From assembly GCA_900316985.1 (NCBI GenBank), contig ONFE01000024.1, positions 1 to 32,504 on the forward strand: 32,504 bases of DNA. The letters run 5' to 3'. Below are positions 21,112 to 30,980 of this stretch, piece by piece. How positions within the stretch are numbered: the stretch's first letter is position 1; each line of letters opens with the position of its first letter. The position numbers and the translations under genes are program-made. A model generated the notes under the pieces. That model was not told the origin of the DNA and searched no databases. It worked only from the letters and a program-made list of their open reading frames with translations. This DNA is from an uncultured Prevotellaceae bacterium. GTDB lineage: Bacteria; Bacteroidota; Bacteroidia; Bacteroidales; Bacteroidaceae.

Positions 21112-23685
21112 ATGAAAATCAGTTATTTATTTTGTCTTATCTCAGTAGGTCTTAGTGGGGCGCTTATAGCGCCCCCTATGAATGCACAGACACTACCTTT
21201 CCAGAATCCTTCACTTAGTCATCAGGAGCGTGCCAAAGATTTACTTGGCCGTTTGACCCTCGAAGAAAAGGCTCTTTTGATGTGTGATGAATCGGAGGCC
21301 ATACCACGTTTGGGTATCAAAAAATTCTTCTGGTGGAGTGAGGCTTTGCATGGTGCAGCCAATATGGGCAATGTGACTGTATTCCCCGAACCGGTAGCCA
21401 TGGCTTCCTCTTTCAATGATGCCCTTTTATATAAAGTGTTTGATGCTGCCTCTACGGAAATGCGTGCGCAATACCATCATCGTATGGACAAGGGAGGTAT
21501 AGATGAGAAGTTTCACAGTCTTTCTGTGTGGACACCTAACGTGAATATCTTCCGCGACCCGAGATGGGGCCGTGGGCAGGAAACTTATGGAGAGGATCCC
21601 TATCTTACAAGTCGCATGGGAATAGCTGTTGTTCGTGGCTTGCAAGGTCCCGAGGATTCCAAATACCGTAAGCTCTGGGCTTGTGCCAAGCACTATGCCG
21701 TGCATAGCGGTCCTGAATACACTCGTCATACGGCGAATCTTACCGATGTCACTCCCCGTGACCTCTGGGAAACCTATATGCCTGCTTTCAAGGCTACTGT
21801 TCAGAAAGCTAACGTCCGTGAAGTGATGTGTGCCTATCAGCGGCTCGATGATGATCCTTGTTGTGGTAACAACCGTTTGTTGCAACAGATTCTCCGTGAT
21901 GATTGGGGATTCAAGTATTTGGTAGTAAGCGACTGTGGTGCGGTCAGCGATTTCTATACTAGCCATAAGAGTAGCAGCAATGCCACTCATGCAGCGGCCA
22001 AGGCCGTTTTGGCTGGAACAGATGTGGAGTGTGGTTTTGGTTATGCCTACAATAGCATTCCCGATGCTGTACGTCGTGGCTTCCTTACAGAAGCCGAAGT
22101 TGACAAGCATGTGCTCCGTCTGCTTGAGGGACGTTTTGACTTGGGCGAGATGGATGAGCCTTCTTTAGTGTCTTGGTCGAAGATTCCTTACACCAAGATG
22201 AATTGTAAGGAACATCAGCAGATAGCCCTTGATATGGCCCGTCAAAGTGTGGTCCTGTTGCAGAACAACGGCATTTTGCCACTCTCCAAGAAGAAAATCG
22301 CCGTCATCGGTCCCAATGCCGATAATGAGACTATGATGTGGGGTAACTATAATGGAACACCTAACCAGACTGTGACCATTCTGGAAGGTATTCAGCAAAA
22401 GGTCGGAAAGAAGAATGTGAAATACTTTGCCGGTTGCGACCTTACCAACGACCAGACCCTTGAAAGTTGGTTTGATCAGTGCTCTTTTGAAGGAAAACGT
22501 GGCATGAAGGCTACTTTCTGGAATAATCGTACCCGGGAAGGAAAGCCTGTGAGTTCCATACAGGTAACTCATCCCGTGAATGTAACCACCTATGGTGCCC
22601 ATAATTTTGGACCAGGTGTGAATATCGTGGATTTCTCTGCCAAATATGAAACCACCTTGAAGGCTAAGGAGACTTGCAACATTCTGCTCGCCATGACAGG
22701 TTGTTCTGATTTCGAACTTTTTGTTGACGGCAAATCAATGCAACGTCATCATACTTGGCGCACCACGGAGACACGTACTGTGATTCCTGTGGAGAAGGGA
22801 AAGGAATACAAGATTGAGATTCTCTATGCCGATGTGCAGACATGGAATGCAAACCTCAAGTTTGACTTGGGCAAGGAGAGTCCGATAGATTATCAGGAGG
22901 CTATCTCGAAGTTGAAAGGTTATGACGAAGTCATTTTTGTGGGTGGTATCAGTCCTGCCCTCGAAGGTGAGGAGATGCCCGTGGAAATCAAAGGTTTCAA
23001 GGGTGGTGACCGCACGGATATCGAGCTTCCTTCCGTTCAGCGTAATTTCCTGAAGGCACTGCATGAAGCAGGTAAACGCGTGGTTTATGTGAACTGTTCA
23101 GGCTCTGCTATAGCCCTCCAACCGGAATCTTCTGTTTGTGATGCCATCGTCCAAGCATGGTATGCTGGTGAGCAAGGAGGTACAGCCATCGCAGAGATTC
23201 TCTATGGTGACGTAAATCCAAGCGGCAAACTACCAGTTACATTCTATAAGAACAGCAGCCAGTTGCCCGACTTTGAGGATTATTCCATGAAAGGGCGCAC
23301 TTATCGTTATTTCAATGATGCGCTCTTCCCCTTCGGCTTCGGTCTCAGTTATACCACTTTCCAGATTGGCAGCCCTTCCTATAATGATGGCAAGCTCAGT
23401 GTGGAAGTGAGCAATACGGGAAAGCGTGAGGGAACTGAAGTGGTTCAGCTGTATTTGAAGTATCTGGCGGATGCAGATGGGCCGTCAAAGTCCTTGCGTG
23501 GTTTCCAGCGTATTAATTTAAAGGCAGGTGAGCACAAGACCGTTACCTTCTCACTGAAAAGCGAAGATTTCGAATGGTTTGACGAACAGACAAATTCAAT
23601 GCGTCCGCTTGAAGGAGAATGGTGTTTGATGGTTGGCAACAGTTCAAATGACAAGGACTTAAAGCGTGTTACAATTAAAAGATAA
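21112..23685 (+). CDS. Family 3 glycoside hydrolase with PA14 domain (probable beta-xylosidase/beta-glucosidase)
   Basis: An 857-residue secreted GH3 enzyme. A signal peptide (about 1-25, ending NAQ) is followed by the GH3 barrel with WWSEALHG (74-81), PRWGRGQETYGEDP (150-163), KHYAVHSGPEYTRH (193-206) and the nucleophile Asp274 in VVSDCGAV. The GH3 C-terminal domain is interrupted by a PA14-like insertion (about 460-590, GMKATFWNN onward). It then resumes with YAGEQGGTAIAEILYGDVNP, and a fibronectin-III-like domain closes the protein. It should remove terminal beta-xylosyl or beta-glucosyl residues; beta-xylosidase is favoured because GH43 and CE1 enzymes follow in the operon. The signal peptide contains no lipobox, implying the periplasm. 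Eight bases from each arm of a GC-rich hairpin lie within the signal-peptide codons. Confidence 0.9.
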   Translation: MKISYLFCLISVGLSGALIAPPMNAQTLPFQNPSLSHQERAKDLLGRLTLEEKALLMCDESEAIPRLGIKKFFWWSEALHGAANMGNVTVFPEPVAMASSFNDALLYKVFDAASTEMRAQYHHRMDKGGIDEKFHSLSVWTPNVNIFRDPRWGRGQETYGEDPYLTSRMGIAVVRGLQGPEDSKYRKLWACAKHYAVHSGPEYTRHTANLTDVTPRDLWETYMPAFKATVQKANVREVMCAYQRLDDDPCCGNNRLLQQILRDDWGFKYLVVSDCGAVSDFYTSHKSSSNATHAAAKAVLAGTDVECGFGYAYNSIPDAVRRGFLTEAEVDKHVLRLLEGRFDLGEMDEPSLVSWSKIPYTKMNCKEHQQIALDMARQSVVLLQNNGILPLSKKKIAVIGPNADNETMMWGNYNGTPNQTVTILEGIQQKVGKKNVKYFAGCDLTNDQTLESWFDQCSFEGKRGMKATFWNNRTREGKPVSSIQVTHPVNVTTYGAHNFGPGVNIVDFSAKYETTLKAKETCNILLAMTGCSDFELFVDGKSMQRHHTWRTTETRTVIPVEKGKEYKIEILYADVQTWNANLKFDLGKESPIDYQEAISKLKGYDEVIFVGGISPALEGEEMPVEIKGFKGGDRTDIELPSVQRNFLKALHEAGKRVVYVNCSGSAIALQPESSVCDAIVQAWYAGEQGGTAIAEILYGDVNPSGKLPVTFYKNSSQLPDFEDYSMKGRTYRYFNDALFPFGFGLSYTTFQIGSPSYNDGKLSVEVSNTGKREGTEVVQLYLKYLADADGPSKSLRGFQRINLKAGEHKTVTFSLKSEDFEWFDEQTNSMRPLEGEWCLMVGNSSNDKDLKRVTIKR
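21157..21175 (+). repeat. GC-rich perfect hairpin inside the GH3 signal-peptide coding region
   Basis: GGGGCGCT (21157-21164) and AGCGCCCC (21168-21175) form a perfect 8-bp stem with a 3-base TAT loop, about 45 bases after the start codon and about 100 bases into the probable transcript. The surrounding sequence is AT-richer. It encodes SGALIAPP within the signal peptide. Confidence 0.65.
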
Positions 23686-23705
23686 CAGTTGGGAAGGGAA
23701 ATACG

Positions 23706-26042
23706 ATGAAAAGATGTCTTTCATTTTTGTTGCTGATTCTTGCCGTTTTCAGTTCTAAGGCCAATGGCTTGCAGATTCCTGTTGACGGCGGATTCTTAAA
23801 AGTTTCTTTTGTCTGTGCTGATATTGTTCGGGTTCAGTTTTCTCCCGATGGACAATTTGCTGGAAACAAGACAGGTGTTTGTATTTCTCATTCCAATCAA
23901 AGTGTTTTTGAAAGTGTTGTCCAGGAGAGAGACTGGAAAAGTATTATTTCTGATAGCTTGGAAGTACGCGTAAATACAAAAGGGGCTGTTTCTTTTTATA
24001 ACAGGTCAGGTCAGTTGCTATTGTCGGAGAATCTTTTTCAGCCTCGAACGGTTCAGCGTCGGTGGATAGAAAAGGTGAGTTATGATGAAAGTTCGAAGGC
24101 TGTTGTGCATACGGCCAACGGTGATGTACAGCAGATGCAGATAGCACGTCGGGATACCATTGGCTCAACATGGCGTTATTTCCTGAATTTCCAATGGCAG
24201 AAAGGCGAGGCTCTTTATGGTCTTGGTTCACATATGGAAGACTATATGAACCTTCGTGGCAAGCGGCTTTATCTCTGTCAGCATAATCTCAAAGCCATGG
24301 TACCGGTTCTTAATTCCACGGCTGGTTATGGCCTGCTGTTCGATGCCGGTTGTGCAATGCAGTTCTATGACGACTACGAACATGGCGTGATGCTGGATGC
24401 AGCCCGTGAAATAGATTATTATTTCATGAAAGGAGCCACGATGGACAAGACTGTAGAGCGTTACCGCTGGCTGACGGGTGAATGTCCGATGATGCCTCGC
24501 TATCTGTTCGGATATACGCAATCGAAAGAGCGCTATGTAAGTAGCGATGACCTGCTTTCTACGCTGAAGACTTTCCGTGAACGGCATATTCCTGTGGATA
24601 TGATTGTTCAGGATTGGAATTATTGGCCTAATGGGCAGTGGGGAACGATGAAAATGGTTCCAGAGTTCTTTCCCGATAAAAAACTCTTAGCCGATTCCAT
24701 TCATAAGATGAATGCCCGACTGATGATCTCCATTTGGCCCAATGCCATGAATAGCCCTCAGTGGGAAGACTTCCGTGACCGCAATTTGCTCTTCCCAGGC
24801 ACAACGGTCTATGATGCCTTTAATCCCGCAGCCCGTGACCTCTATTGGCAATATGCAGATAAAGAATTTTTCAAGAATGGTTTTGATGCCTGGTGGTGCG
24901 ATTCTTCCGAGCCCATAGATGCCGACTGGAATTCCTTCCCAGACTATTATGATGCTACAAACCAGCATTGGCGTTGGCAGCTAAGCACTGATGCCTTAAG
25001 TGCAGCATTGGGAGCAGAGCGTAGCCAACTATTTTCGCTCTATCATGCAATGGGCATTTACGAGCATCAAAGGGCAGCCACTTCTGTTAAGCGTGTTGTC
25101 AACCTGACACGTTCTTCCTATGCAGGCCAGCAACGTTATTCCACAATTACATGGAATGGTGACACCTATGCTTCATGGAAATCTTTTGCGCAAATGATTC
25201 CTGCCGGGCTCAACTTCATGGCAACCGGTTGTCCTTACTGGAGTATTGATGTCGGAGCCTTTTTTACCAAAACGTGGGAACGTCAGTGGTTCCGTCGTGG
25301 AGAATATCCGGAAGGCTGTAAAGATCCAGCCTATCGCGAGCTATATTGCCGCATGTTGCAATTTGCAACGTTCCTGCCTGTGATGCGTAGTCATGGCAGC
25401 GAAACACCTCGTGAACCTTGGCAGTTTGGCAATCCAGGAGAGCCCTATTATGAAAGCATTCTGAGCAGCATTCGTTTACGCTATCGGCTGTTGCCCTATA
25501 TTTATTCTGTAGCAGCACGTGTATCTAAAGAAGGTTATACGATGACGCGTGCCCTTGCTTTCGATTTCCCAAAAGACGAAAAAGTTCTAAATTTGAAGGA
25601 TGAATTCATGTTCGGGCCTTCTCTGCTTGTGGCTCCGATGACTGAGAGTGGCAATTCCCGTAAGGTGTATCTACCCAAGGGAAGTGGCTGGAGAGATTTT
25701 TATACAAATCGTCATTATGAGGGTAACCAATGGATTACGGTTGATGCCCCCATCTCTCAGATACCTTTATTTGTTCGTGACGGTAGTATCCTTCCACTTG
25801 GACCAGATGTTGAATATGCAGATGAGTCGCCTGCCCCTGTGGAGATCCTCGTCTATCCAGGTGCTGACACTTCGTTTACGCTATATCAGGATGCCGGAGA
25901 TGGCTATGCCTATGAGAAAGGAGATTTCTCAACTCAGGTTTTCACTTGGGATGAAAAGGCTCAGCGCCTGAAACAAGGTAAGCGTGTAGGGCGTTATAAA
26001 GGGGCTATTCTGCCGAAAGAGAAAATAACAATAATCAGATAA
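23706..26042 (+). CDS. Family 31 glycoside hydrolase (probable alpha-xylosidase or alpha-glucosidase)
   Basis: A 778-residue secreted GH31 enzyme with a signal peptide (about 1-19). It has an N-terminal beta-sandwich including GEALYGLGSHMEDYMNLRG, a (beta/alpha)8 barrel with PVDMIVQDWNYWP, the nucleophile Asp399 in WWCDSSEP, and a probable acid/base Asp486 in TWNGDTYASW. The C-terminal beta-sandwich has MFGPSLLVAPM and VRDGSILPLGP. GH31 enzymes remove terminal alpha-linked sugars; the exact specificity cannot be read from these motifs, and alpha-xylosidase, alpha-glucosidase or alpha-galactosidase are all possible. It starts 20 bases after GH3 and ends 8 bases before the GH43 gene, so it is part of the same operon. 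A role in trimming alpha-linked decorations from hemicellulose oligosaccharides is inferred from context. Confidence 0.88.
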   Translation: MKRCLSFLLLILAVFSSKANGLQIPVDGGFLKVSFVCADIVRVQFSPDGQFAGNKTGVCISHSNQSVFESVVQERDWKSIISDSLEVRVNTKGAVSFYNRSGQLLLSENLFQPRTVQRRWIEKVSYDESSKAVVHTANGDVQQMQIARRDTIGSTWRYFLNFQWQKGEALYGLGSHMEDYMNLRGKRLYLCQHNLKAMVPVLNSTAGYGLLFDAGCAMQFYDDYEHGVMLDAAREIDYYFMKGATMDKTVERYRWLTGECPMMPRYLFGYTQSKERYVSSDDLLSTLKTFRERHIPVDMIVQDWNYWPNGQWGTMKMVPEFFPDKKLLADSIHKMNARLMISIWPNAMNSPQWEDFRDRNLLFPGTTVYDAFNPAARDLYWQYADKEFFKNGFDAWWCDSSEPIDADWNSFPDYYDATNQHWRWQLSTDALSAALGAERSQLFSLYHAMGIYEHQRAATSVKRVVNLTRSSYAGQQRYSTITWNGDTYASWKSFAQMIPAGLNFMATGCPYWSIDVGAFFTKTWERQWFRRGEYPEGCKDPAYRELYCRMLQFATFLPVMRSHGSETPREPWQFGNPGEPYYESILSSIRLRYRLLPYIYSVAARVSKEGYTMTRALAFDFPKDEKVLNLKDEFMFGPSLLVAPMTESGNSRKVYLPKGSGWRDFYTNRHYEGNQWITVDAPISQIPLFVRDGSILPLGPDVEYADESPAPVEILVYPGADTSFTLYQDAGDGYAYEKGDFSTQVFTWDEKAQRLKQGKRVGRYKGAILPKEKITIIR

Positions 26043-26050
26043 TTAAAAAA

Positions 26051-28660
26051 ATGAAGAAACTACTCACGGCTTTCGCCTTGCTGATGCTCAACTGTGGATG
26101 GTTGATGGCTCAGAACCCGATTATTCGTGATCAGTTCACCGCCGACCCTACGGCACGAGTGTTCAATAACAAGGTATACCTTTACCCTTCGCATGACATC
26201 GTACCTCCAGAGGGACAGCGTCAAGACTGGTTCTGCATGGAGGATTATCATGTATTCTCTTCTGAGAATCTTACCGACTGGACTGACCATGGCATGATTG
26301 TCACCCAAAACAAAGTGCCTTGGGTAAGGCCCAACTCCTATTCCATGTGGGCACCTGACTGTGTTGAGAGGAACGGAAAATACTATTTCTATTTTCCGTC
26401 TACTCCTGCTGGATCCATGCGCGGTTTTGGTGTGGGTGTAGCCATAGCGGACAGTCCTGAGGGACCATTCATCCCTGAACCTGAGCCTATCAAGGGAATC
26501 AACGGAATTGACCCGTGTGTCCTTTTGGCATCCGACGGTAACGCTTACATATTCTGGGGGGCAGGGCGCTGTGCCAAACTCAAAGACAATATGAAGGAAC
26601 TTGCCGACGACAATCCCAAGGAGACTGTTAAGTGGGGTGACCGCGAGTTTGAGATGCTCGGGGTGAACTGTCTCAAAGGCCTGCCCAGTCGTCAGGCTGA
26701 AGGTCCTTTCGCCTTTGAATACAACGGCAACTACTACCTTACGTATCCTTATGTGCGTGAAAACACCGAAGTTCTCGGATATGCTATGAGCAAAAATCCC
26801 ATGGGCCCATATGAATACAAGGGACTCATCATGGCTGAGCATGCAAACGGCTGTTGGACCAATCACCACAGTATTGTGAATTACAAAGGTCAGTGGTATT
26901 TGTTCTATCACCATAATGCCTACTCTCCCAAAGACGACAAACGCCGTTCCGTACAGATTGAGAAATTATTCTTTAATCCCGACGGAACCATACAGGAGGT
27001 GAAGCCAACTTTGCGTGGTGTGGGTATCTCCAATGCCTTTGAGCGCATTCAGATTGACCGCTATTCTGCTATCTCTGAAACTGGAGCCAGTATAGAGTTT
27101 CAAGACACCGTCAATACCTTTAAGGGGTGGAATACACTGTTGACTGATGGAGGATGGATACAATATAATGATGTAAAGTTTGATGTAGAGCCCCAGATGG
27201 TACTTGTCAACGCCTGCTCTGAGAAAGGTGCCGTTGTCCGGATTCTGGTTGGAAAGGAATGTGTGGCAAAGGTGAAGATTCCTGCCCGTGGTCATTTTGA
27301 GTCCACCATCCAGAAACTCACCAAAAAGATTTCACCAGCAACTTCTGATATCAGGGTGGAGTTGGAGAGTGGTTCTGCCTTGATAGACTATATTCAGTTT
27401 TGTGCCCAGATGCCTGTAGTACAGACTAAATTCACGGCAGACCCAGCACCAATGGTGTATGATGGGCAGGTTTTTCTCTATACCACCCACGACGAGGATG
27501 ACGCCCGCGGCTATGAGTTCAAGATGAAGGACTGGCTGCTATACACCTCTACAGATATGGTGAACTGGCAGGATCGTGGTGCGGTGGCTTCTTTGAAAGA
27601 CTTTAAATGGTACGACGGTGACAATGGAGCCTGGGCTGAGCAGGTCATCGAACGCAACGGTAAATTCTATATGTATTGCCCTATTCACGGCCACGGCATC
27701 GGAGTGCTTGTGGCCGATTCTCCCTATGGCCCTTTTCATGATCCTATCGGTAAACCACTTGTCTGGCAGAAAGAACATTGGTATGATATAGACCCTTCCG
27801 TATGGATTGATGATGATGGCCAGGCATATATGTATTGGGGCAATCCACATACCTATTACATCAAACTCAATGAGGATATGATTTCCACTTCGGGTGAAAT
27901 CCAGCAACTTCCTCATATTAAGGATTATCAAGAAGGACCTTGGATCTATAAGAAGGATTCGAATTATTATTTAGCTTTTGCATCTACCTGCTGTCCTGAA
28001 GGTATTGGCTATGCTATGAGTGATAAGATTACAGGACCTTGGCAGTATAAGGGTCATATTATGAACCATACTTACAAGACACGTGGCAATCATCCCGGTA
28101 TTATTGACTATAAGGGTCGTTCTTATGTGTTCGGACTGAATTATGATTTACTCCGCTTGATAACAGACGAGCATTCTGAGCGTCGTTCTGTGTCGTGTGC
28201 AGAGATGCGGTATAATGCCGATGGCACCATTCAGGAACTCCCTTATTTCCGTGAGAATGTGCTGAATCCAGTGGCTACTTTCAATCCTTATCAAAAGGTG
28301 GAGGCTGAAACAATGTCATGGGGCTTTGGATTGAAGACCGTTGAGTCGGCTACGTTCCCCAAAAGCATTCAACTTTGCAATATAGATGATGGCGAGACAC
28401 TTACGCTTCGCAATGTTGATTTTGGCAAGAAAGGTGCAAAGAAGTTTATGGCGAGTGTAGCATCAGCAAAGAAAGGCAGTACGATTGAAGTGCACCTTGA
28501 CAATGCCGACGGACCACTTGTGGGTACCCTTGCCCTCTCAGGAACCCGGAAAGCCACATGCAAGTTGAAGAACCCCAGTGGCATTCATGACCTTGTCTTT
28601 GTATTCAAGGGTAATGCTAAAACCGATCTTTTCATTTGGGATTGGTGGCAGATGATGTAA
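26051..28660 (+). CDS. Tandem GH43-CBM6-GH43-CBM6 arabinofuranosidase/xylosidase
   Basis: An 869-residue secreted enzyme with two complete family 43 modules. After a signal peptide (about 1-20), module one (about 27-320) has the three acidic residues Asp32 (ADPTARV), Asp154 (GIDPCVLL) and Glu217 (AEGPFAFE). A CBM6-like beta-sandwich follows (about 330-451, ending ALIDYIQF). Module two (about 458-735) has Asp464 (ADPAPMVY), Asp581 (YDIDPSVW) and Glu628 (QEGPWIYK). A second CBM6-like domain (about 747-869, ending DLFIWDWWQMM) closes the protein. Both modules therefore look active. The modules differ (NHHSIVNYKG versus NHPGIIDYKG), so two specificities, such as arabinofuranosidase and beta-xylosidase, are plausible. 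The gene lies 8 bases after the GH31 gene. Confidence 0.88.
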   Translation: MKKLLTAFALLMLNCGWLMAQNPIIRDQFTADPTARVFNNKVYLYPSHDIVPPEGQRQDWFCMEDYHVFSSENLTDWTDHGMIVTQNKVPWVRPNSYSMWAPDCVERNGKYYFYFPSTPAGSMRGFGVGVAIADSPEGPFIPEPEPIKGINGIDPCVLLASDGNAYIFWGAGRCAKLKDNMKELADDNPKETVKWGDREFEMLGVNCLKGLPSRQAEGPFAFEYNGNYYLTYPYVRENTEVLGYAMSKNPMGPYEYKGLIMAEHANGCWTNHHSIVNYKGQWYLFYHHNAYSPKDDKRRSVQIEKLFFNPDGTIQEVKPTLRGVGISNAFERIQIDRYSAISETGASIEFQDTVNTFKGWNTLLTDGGWIQYNDVKFDVEPQMVLVNACSEKGAVVRILVGKECVAKVKIPARGHFESTIQKLTKKISPATSDIRVELESGSALIDYIQFCAQMPVVQTKFTADPAPMVYDGQVFLYTTHDEDDARGYEFKMKDWLLYTSTDMVNWQDRGAVASLKDFKWYDGDNGAWAEQVIERNGKFYMYCPIHGHGIGVLVADSPYGPFHDPIGKPLVWQKEHWYDIDPSVWIDDDGQAYMYWGNPHTYYIKLNEDMISTSGEIQQLPHIKDYQEGPWIYKKDSNYYLAFASTCCPEGIGYAMSDKITGPWQYKGHIMNHTYKTRGNHPGIIDYKGRSYVFGLNYDLLRLITDEHSERRSVSCAEMRYNADGTIQELPYFRENVLNPVATFNPYQKVEAETMSWGFGLKTVESATFPKSIQLCNIDDGETLTLRNVDFGKKGAKKFMASVASAKKGSTIEVHLDNADGPLVGTLALSGTRKATCKLKNPSGIHDLVFVFKGNAKTDLFIWDWWQMM

Positions 28661-28715
28661 CTTTCAAATCCAAAGAAAATATATAAAAACGTAACACATA
28701 AATCTAACTAAAAAG

Positions 28716-30980
28716 ATGAAGTATTCCATTAAAAAGTGGGCAATGCTGTTCTGGATGACAGCCGTCCTCATTCCTTCAAATGCTCAGCCAGGACGTCCTG
28801 CTCCTGCGCCTTCTCCTGTTGTGAATCCTGACAATACTGTAACGTTTAACTATCAGAATGAACATGCCAAACAGGTGATGGTCGATGTGCAGTTTGCTGG
28901 CCGCCATGAGATGAAGAAAGGTGAAAACAATGTGTGGACCGTCACGCTCGGCCCGACAGTTCCCGACATTTATCCTTATTGTTTCATTGTTGACGGTCAT
29001 CAGGTGATGGATCCCCAGAATGCTGAGTGGTTCCCCAATGAAGGCTTTAAGAACAGTCTGCTTGATATGCGCGGAGACGGGAACCTCATTCATGCGCTCA
29101 AGAATGTGCCTCATGGTAAAGTGGACTATGTGAACTACTGGTCTGATGCGATGGGTATGTTTGGTAATGCCATTGTTTATACACCGCCTACGTATGATAA
29201 GGACTCCAAGAAGAAATATCCTGTTATGTATCTTATCAGCGGTACGACCGATACCGAAGAGGTTTATTTCAAGGTGGGTAAGATGAACTTCATTCTGGAT
29301 AACCTCATAGCAGAGGGTGCTGCAAAGGAGATGATTATCGTGCTTCCTTACGGTAATCCTTCCCGTCTGATGGGGCAGGGTGACAGCAATCCTGTGCAGT
29401 TCGATCTTTTCGGCAAGGATTTCCTAGACAACCTGATGCCGTTTGTAGAGAAGAACTACCGTACCATCAACGATGCTGCCCATCGTGCAATTGGAGGTTT
29501 CTCACGTGGTGGCAATCAGGCGTTGAGTATAGGCCTGAACAATCTCGACCGTTTTTCTCATCTTTGTTCATATAGTTCGTTCACAATGCTGCGCCCCGGA
29601 CAACTTGATGATGCAAAGGCATTGAACAGTAAGATTAAACTTTTCTGGTTAGGTGTGGGCACCGACGATTTTCTCTATGGTAACGCCAAACGTTTCATGG
29701 ACGATCTTGACCAGCATCAGATTAAGAATATCAAGGTGTTTACGAACGACAAACACGGTCACACCTGGATGAATGCCCGCTATTTCCTCAACTGTTCACT
29801 TCGCCTGCTCTTCCAGGATGATCCTTACAAGGTGGCTAAGAGCAGTCCTGTGGGCAACGAGAAGGTGGATGCTCCTGCCCCCCGTCAGGATCAGCAGTTC
29901 ACCCCGGGCGTAATGGCCCGCATGTTCCCCAAACCGATTGTTTCTCCCGAATACAATAAAGACGGTTCCGTCACTTTCCGTTTCAAGGCTCCTGAAGCTC
30001 AGAAAGTGGAATTGGAATGCCAGATGTTCAACGGAAACAAGCCTATGGAGAAAGAAGCCGATGGCATCTGGAGTATTACTGTAACTCCAGAGCAACCCGA
30101 TATCTATCCCTATAGCTTCATCGTGGATGGTACACAGATGAACGACCCCAACAATGTGCTCATCTTCCCCAATGAGAATTTTAAAGGCAATCTTTGTGAT
30201 GTGCGTGGACCACAGCCTTCAGTACAAGACATTCAGCGTGTGCCACAGGGTAAGGTTTCCTACCGTTTCTATCACTCCAAGAACTTCGACATTGACCGTC
30301 CGATGTGTGTCTATACGCCCGCTGGTTATGATCCTCAGGGCAATGAGAAGCTCCCCGTGCTTTATCTTATCCACGGTATGACCGATACTTACGAGACCTG
30401 GTTCAAGGTAGGCCACATGAACAACATTCTTGATAATCTCATAGCTCAAGGCGAAGCCAAGCGGATGATTGTCGTGATGCCTTACGCTAATCCATACCCC
30501 GAACTGATACTGCAAGGCAAGGAAAAGATGTACAACCCCATGGACACCAAGCGTGTAGCGGATGAAATCACGAAAGACGTCATTCCCTTTATAGAGCAGA
30601 ATTACAATGTGCTTACCGATGCAGACCATCGTGCCATTGCCGGATTCTCACTCGGTGGTCGTCAAACTTTAGCAACAGGCTTCGGCAATCCCGATCTCTT
30701 CCATTATGTGGCTGCCTATGCTCCTGCTATTTTCGGTAACGAGTATGAAATGAATTTTACCAATGGTACCTATGCTCCCATCAGCGAGCTTAAGAGCAAG
30801 TTGAAATTCATGTTCCTTGGTACGGGTCGTGACGATTTCCTCATTCAGGCTTCCCGTGGATTTGAGAAATATCTTACAGACCAGGGACTGAAACATACTT
30901 TCTACAATCCTGGTGGTGGACACACGTGGATGAACTGCCGCGACTATCTGGAACTGACTGCAAAAGAATTGTTCAAATGA
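28716..30980 (+). CDS. Double CE1-type esterase (two E-set plus esterase units)
   Basis: A 754-residue secreted protein made of two similar halves. Each half has an N-terminal immunoglobulin-like E-set domain of the CBM48 type (VPDIYPYCFIVDG at 82-94; QPDIYPYSFIVDG at 460-472) and an alpha/beta-hydrolase esterase. Half one: Ser263 in GFSRGG, Asp317/318 in GVGTDDF, His349 in HGHTWMN. Half two: Ser645 in GFSLGG, Asp706/707 in GTGRDDF, His736 in GGHTWMN. Both triads appear complete. The oxyanion HG motif is normal in half two (LIHGMTD) but reads LISGTTD in half one, so half one may have a different substrate. Family relatives remove feruloyl or acetyl groups from xylan. The signal peptide spans about residues 1-23. 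The stop overlaps the next start as ATGA. Confidence 0.88.
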   Translation: MKYSIKKWAMLFWMTAVLIPSNAQPGRPAPAPSPVVNPDNTVTFNYQNEHAKQVMVDVQFAGRHEMKKGENNVWTVTLGPTVPDIYPYCFIVDGHQVMDPQNAEWFPNEGFKNSLLDMRGDGNLIHALKNVPHGKVDYVNYWSDAMGMFGNAIVYTPPTYDKDSKKKYPVMYLISGTTDTEEVYFKVGKMNFILDNLIAEGAAKEMIIVLPYGNPSRLMGQGDSNPVQFDLFGKDFLDNLMPFVEKNYRTINDAAHRAIGGFSRGGNQALSIGLNNLDRFSHLCSYSSFTMLRPGQLDDAKALNSKIKLFWLGVGTDDFLYGNAKRFMDDLDQHQIKNIKVFTNDKHGHTWMNARYFLNCSLRLLFQDDPYKVAKSSPVGNEKVDAPAPRQDQQFTPGVMARMFPKPIVSPEYNKDGSVTFRFKAPEAQKVELECQMFNGNKPMEKEADGIWSITVTPEQPDIYPYSFIVDGTQMNDPNNVLIFPNENFKGNLCDVRGPQPSVQDIQRVPQGKVSYRFYHSKNFDIDRPMCVYTPAGYDPQGNEKLPVLYLIHGMTDTYETWFKVGHMNNILDNLIAQGEAKRMIVVMPYANPYPELILQGKEKMYNPMDTKRVADEITKDVIPFIEQNYNVLTDADHRAIAGFSLGGRQTLATGFGNPDLFHYVAAYAPAIFGNEYEMNFTNGTYAPISELKSKLKFMFLGTGRDDFLIQASRGFEKYLTDQGLKHTFYNPGGGHTWMNCRDYLELTAKELFK

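Noticed and set aside
26060-26914. 284-codon open frame on the minus strand
   Set aside because: It lies wholly inside the GH43 gene, whose plus-strand frame carries clear family motifs; the minus-strand translation has no recognisable domain.
30926-30976. Upstream ATG for the last esterase
   Set aside because: It would overlap the preceding gene by 55 bases and hide the signal peptide; 30977 gives both an ATGA overlap and a normal signal.
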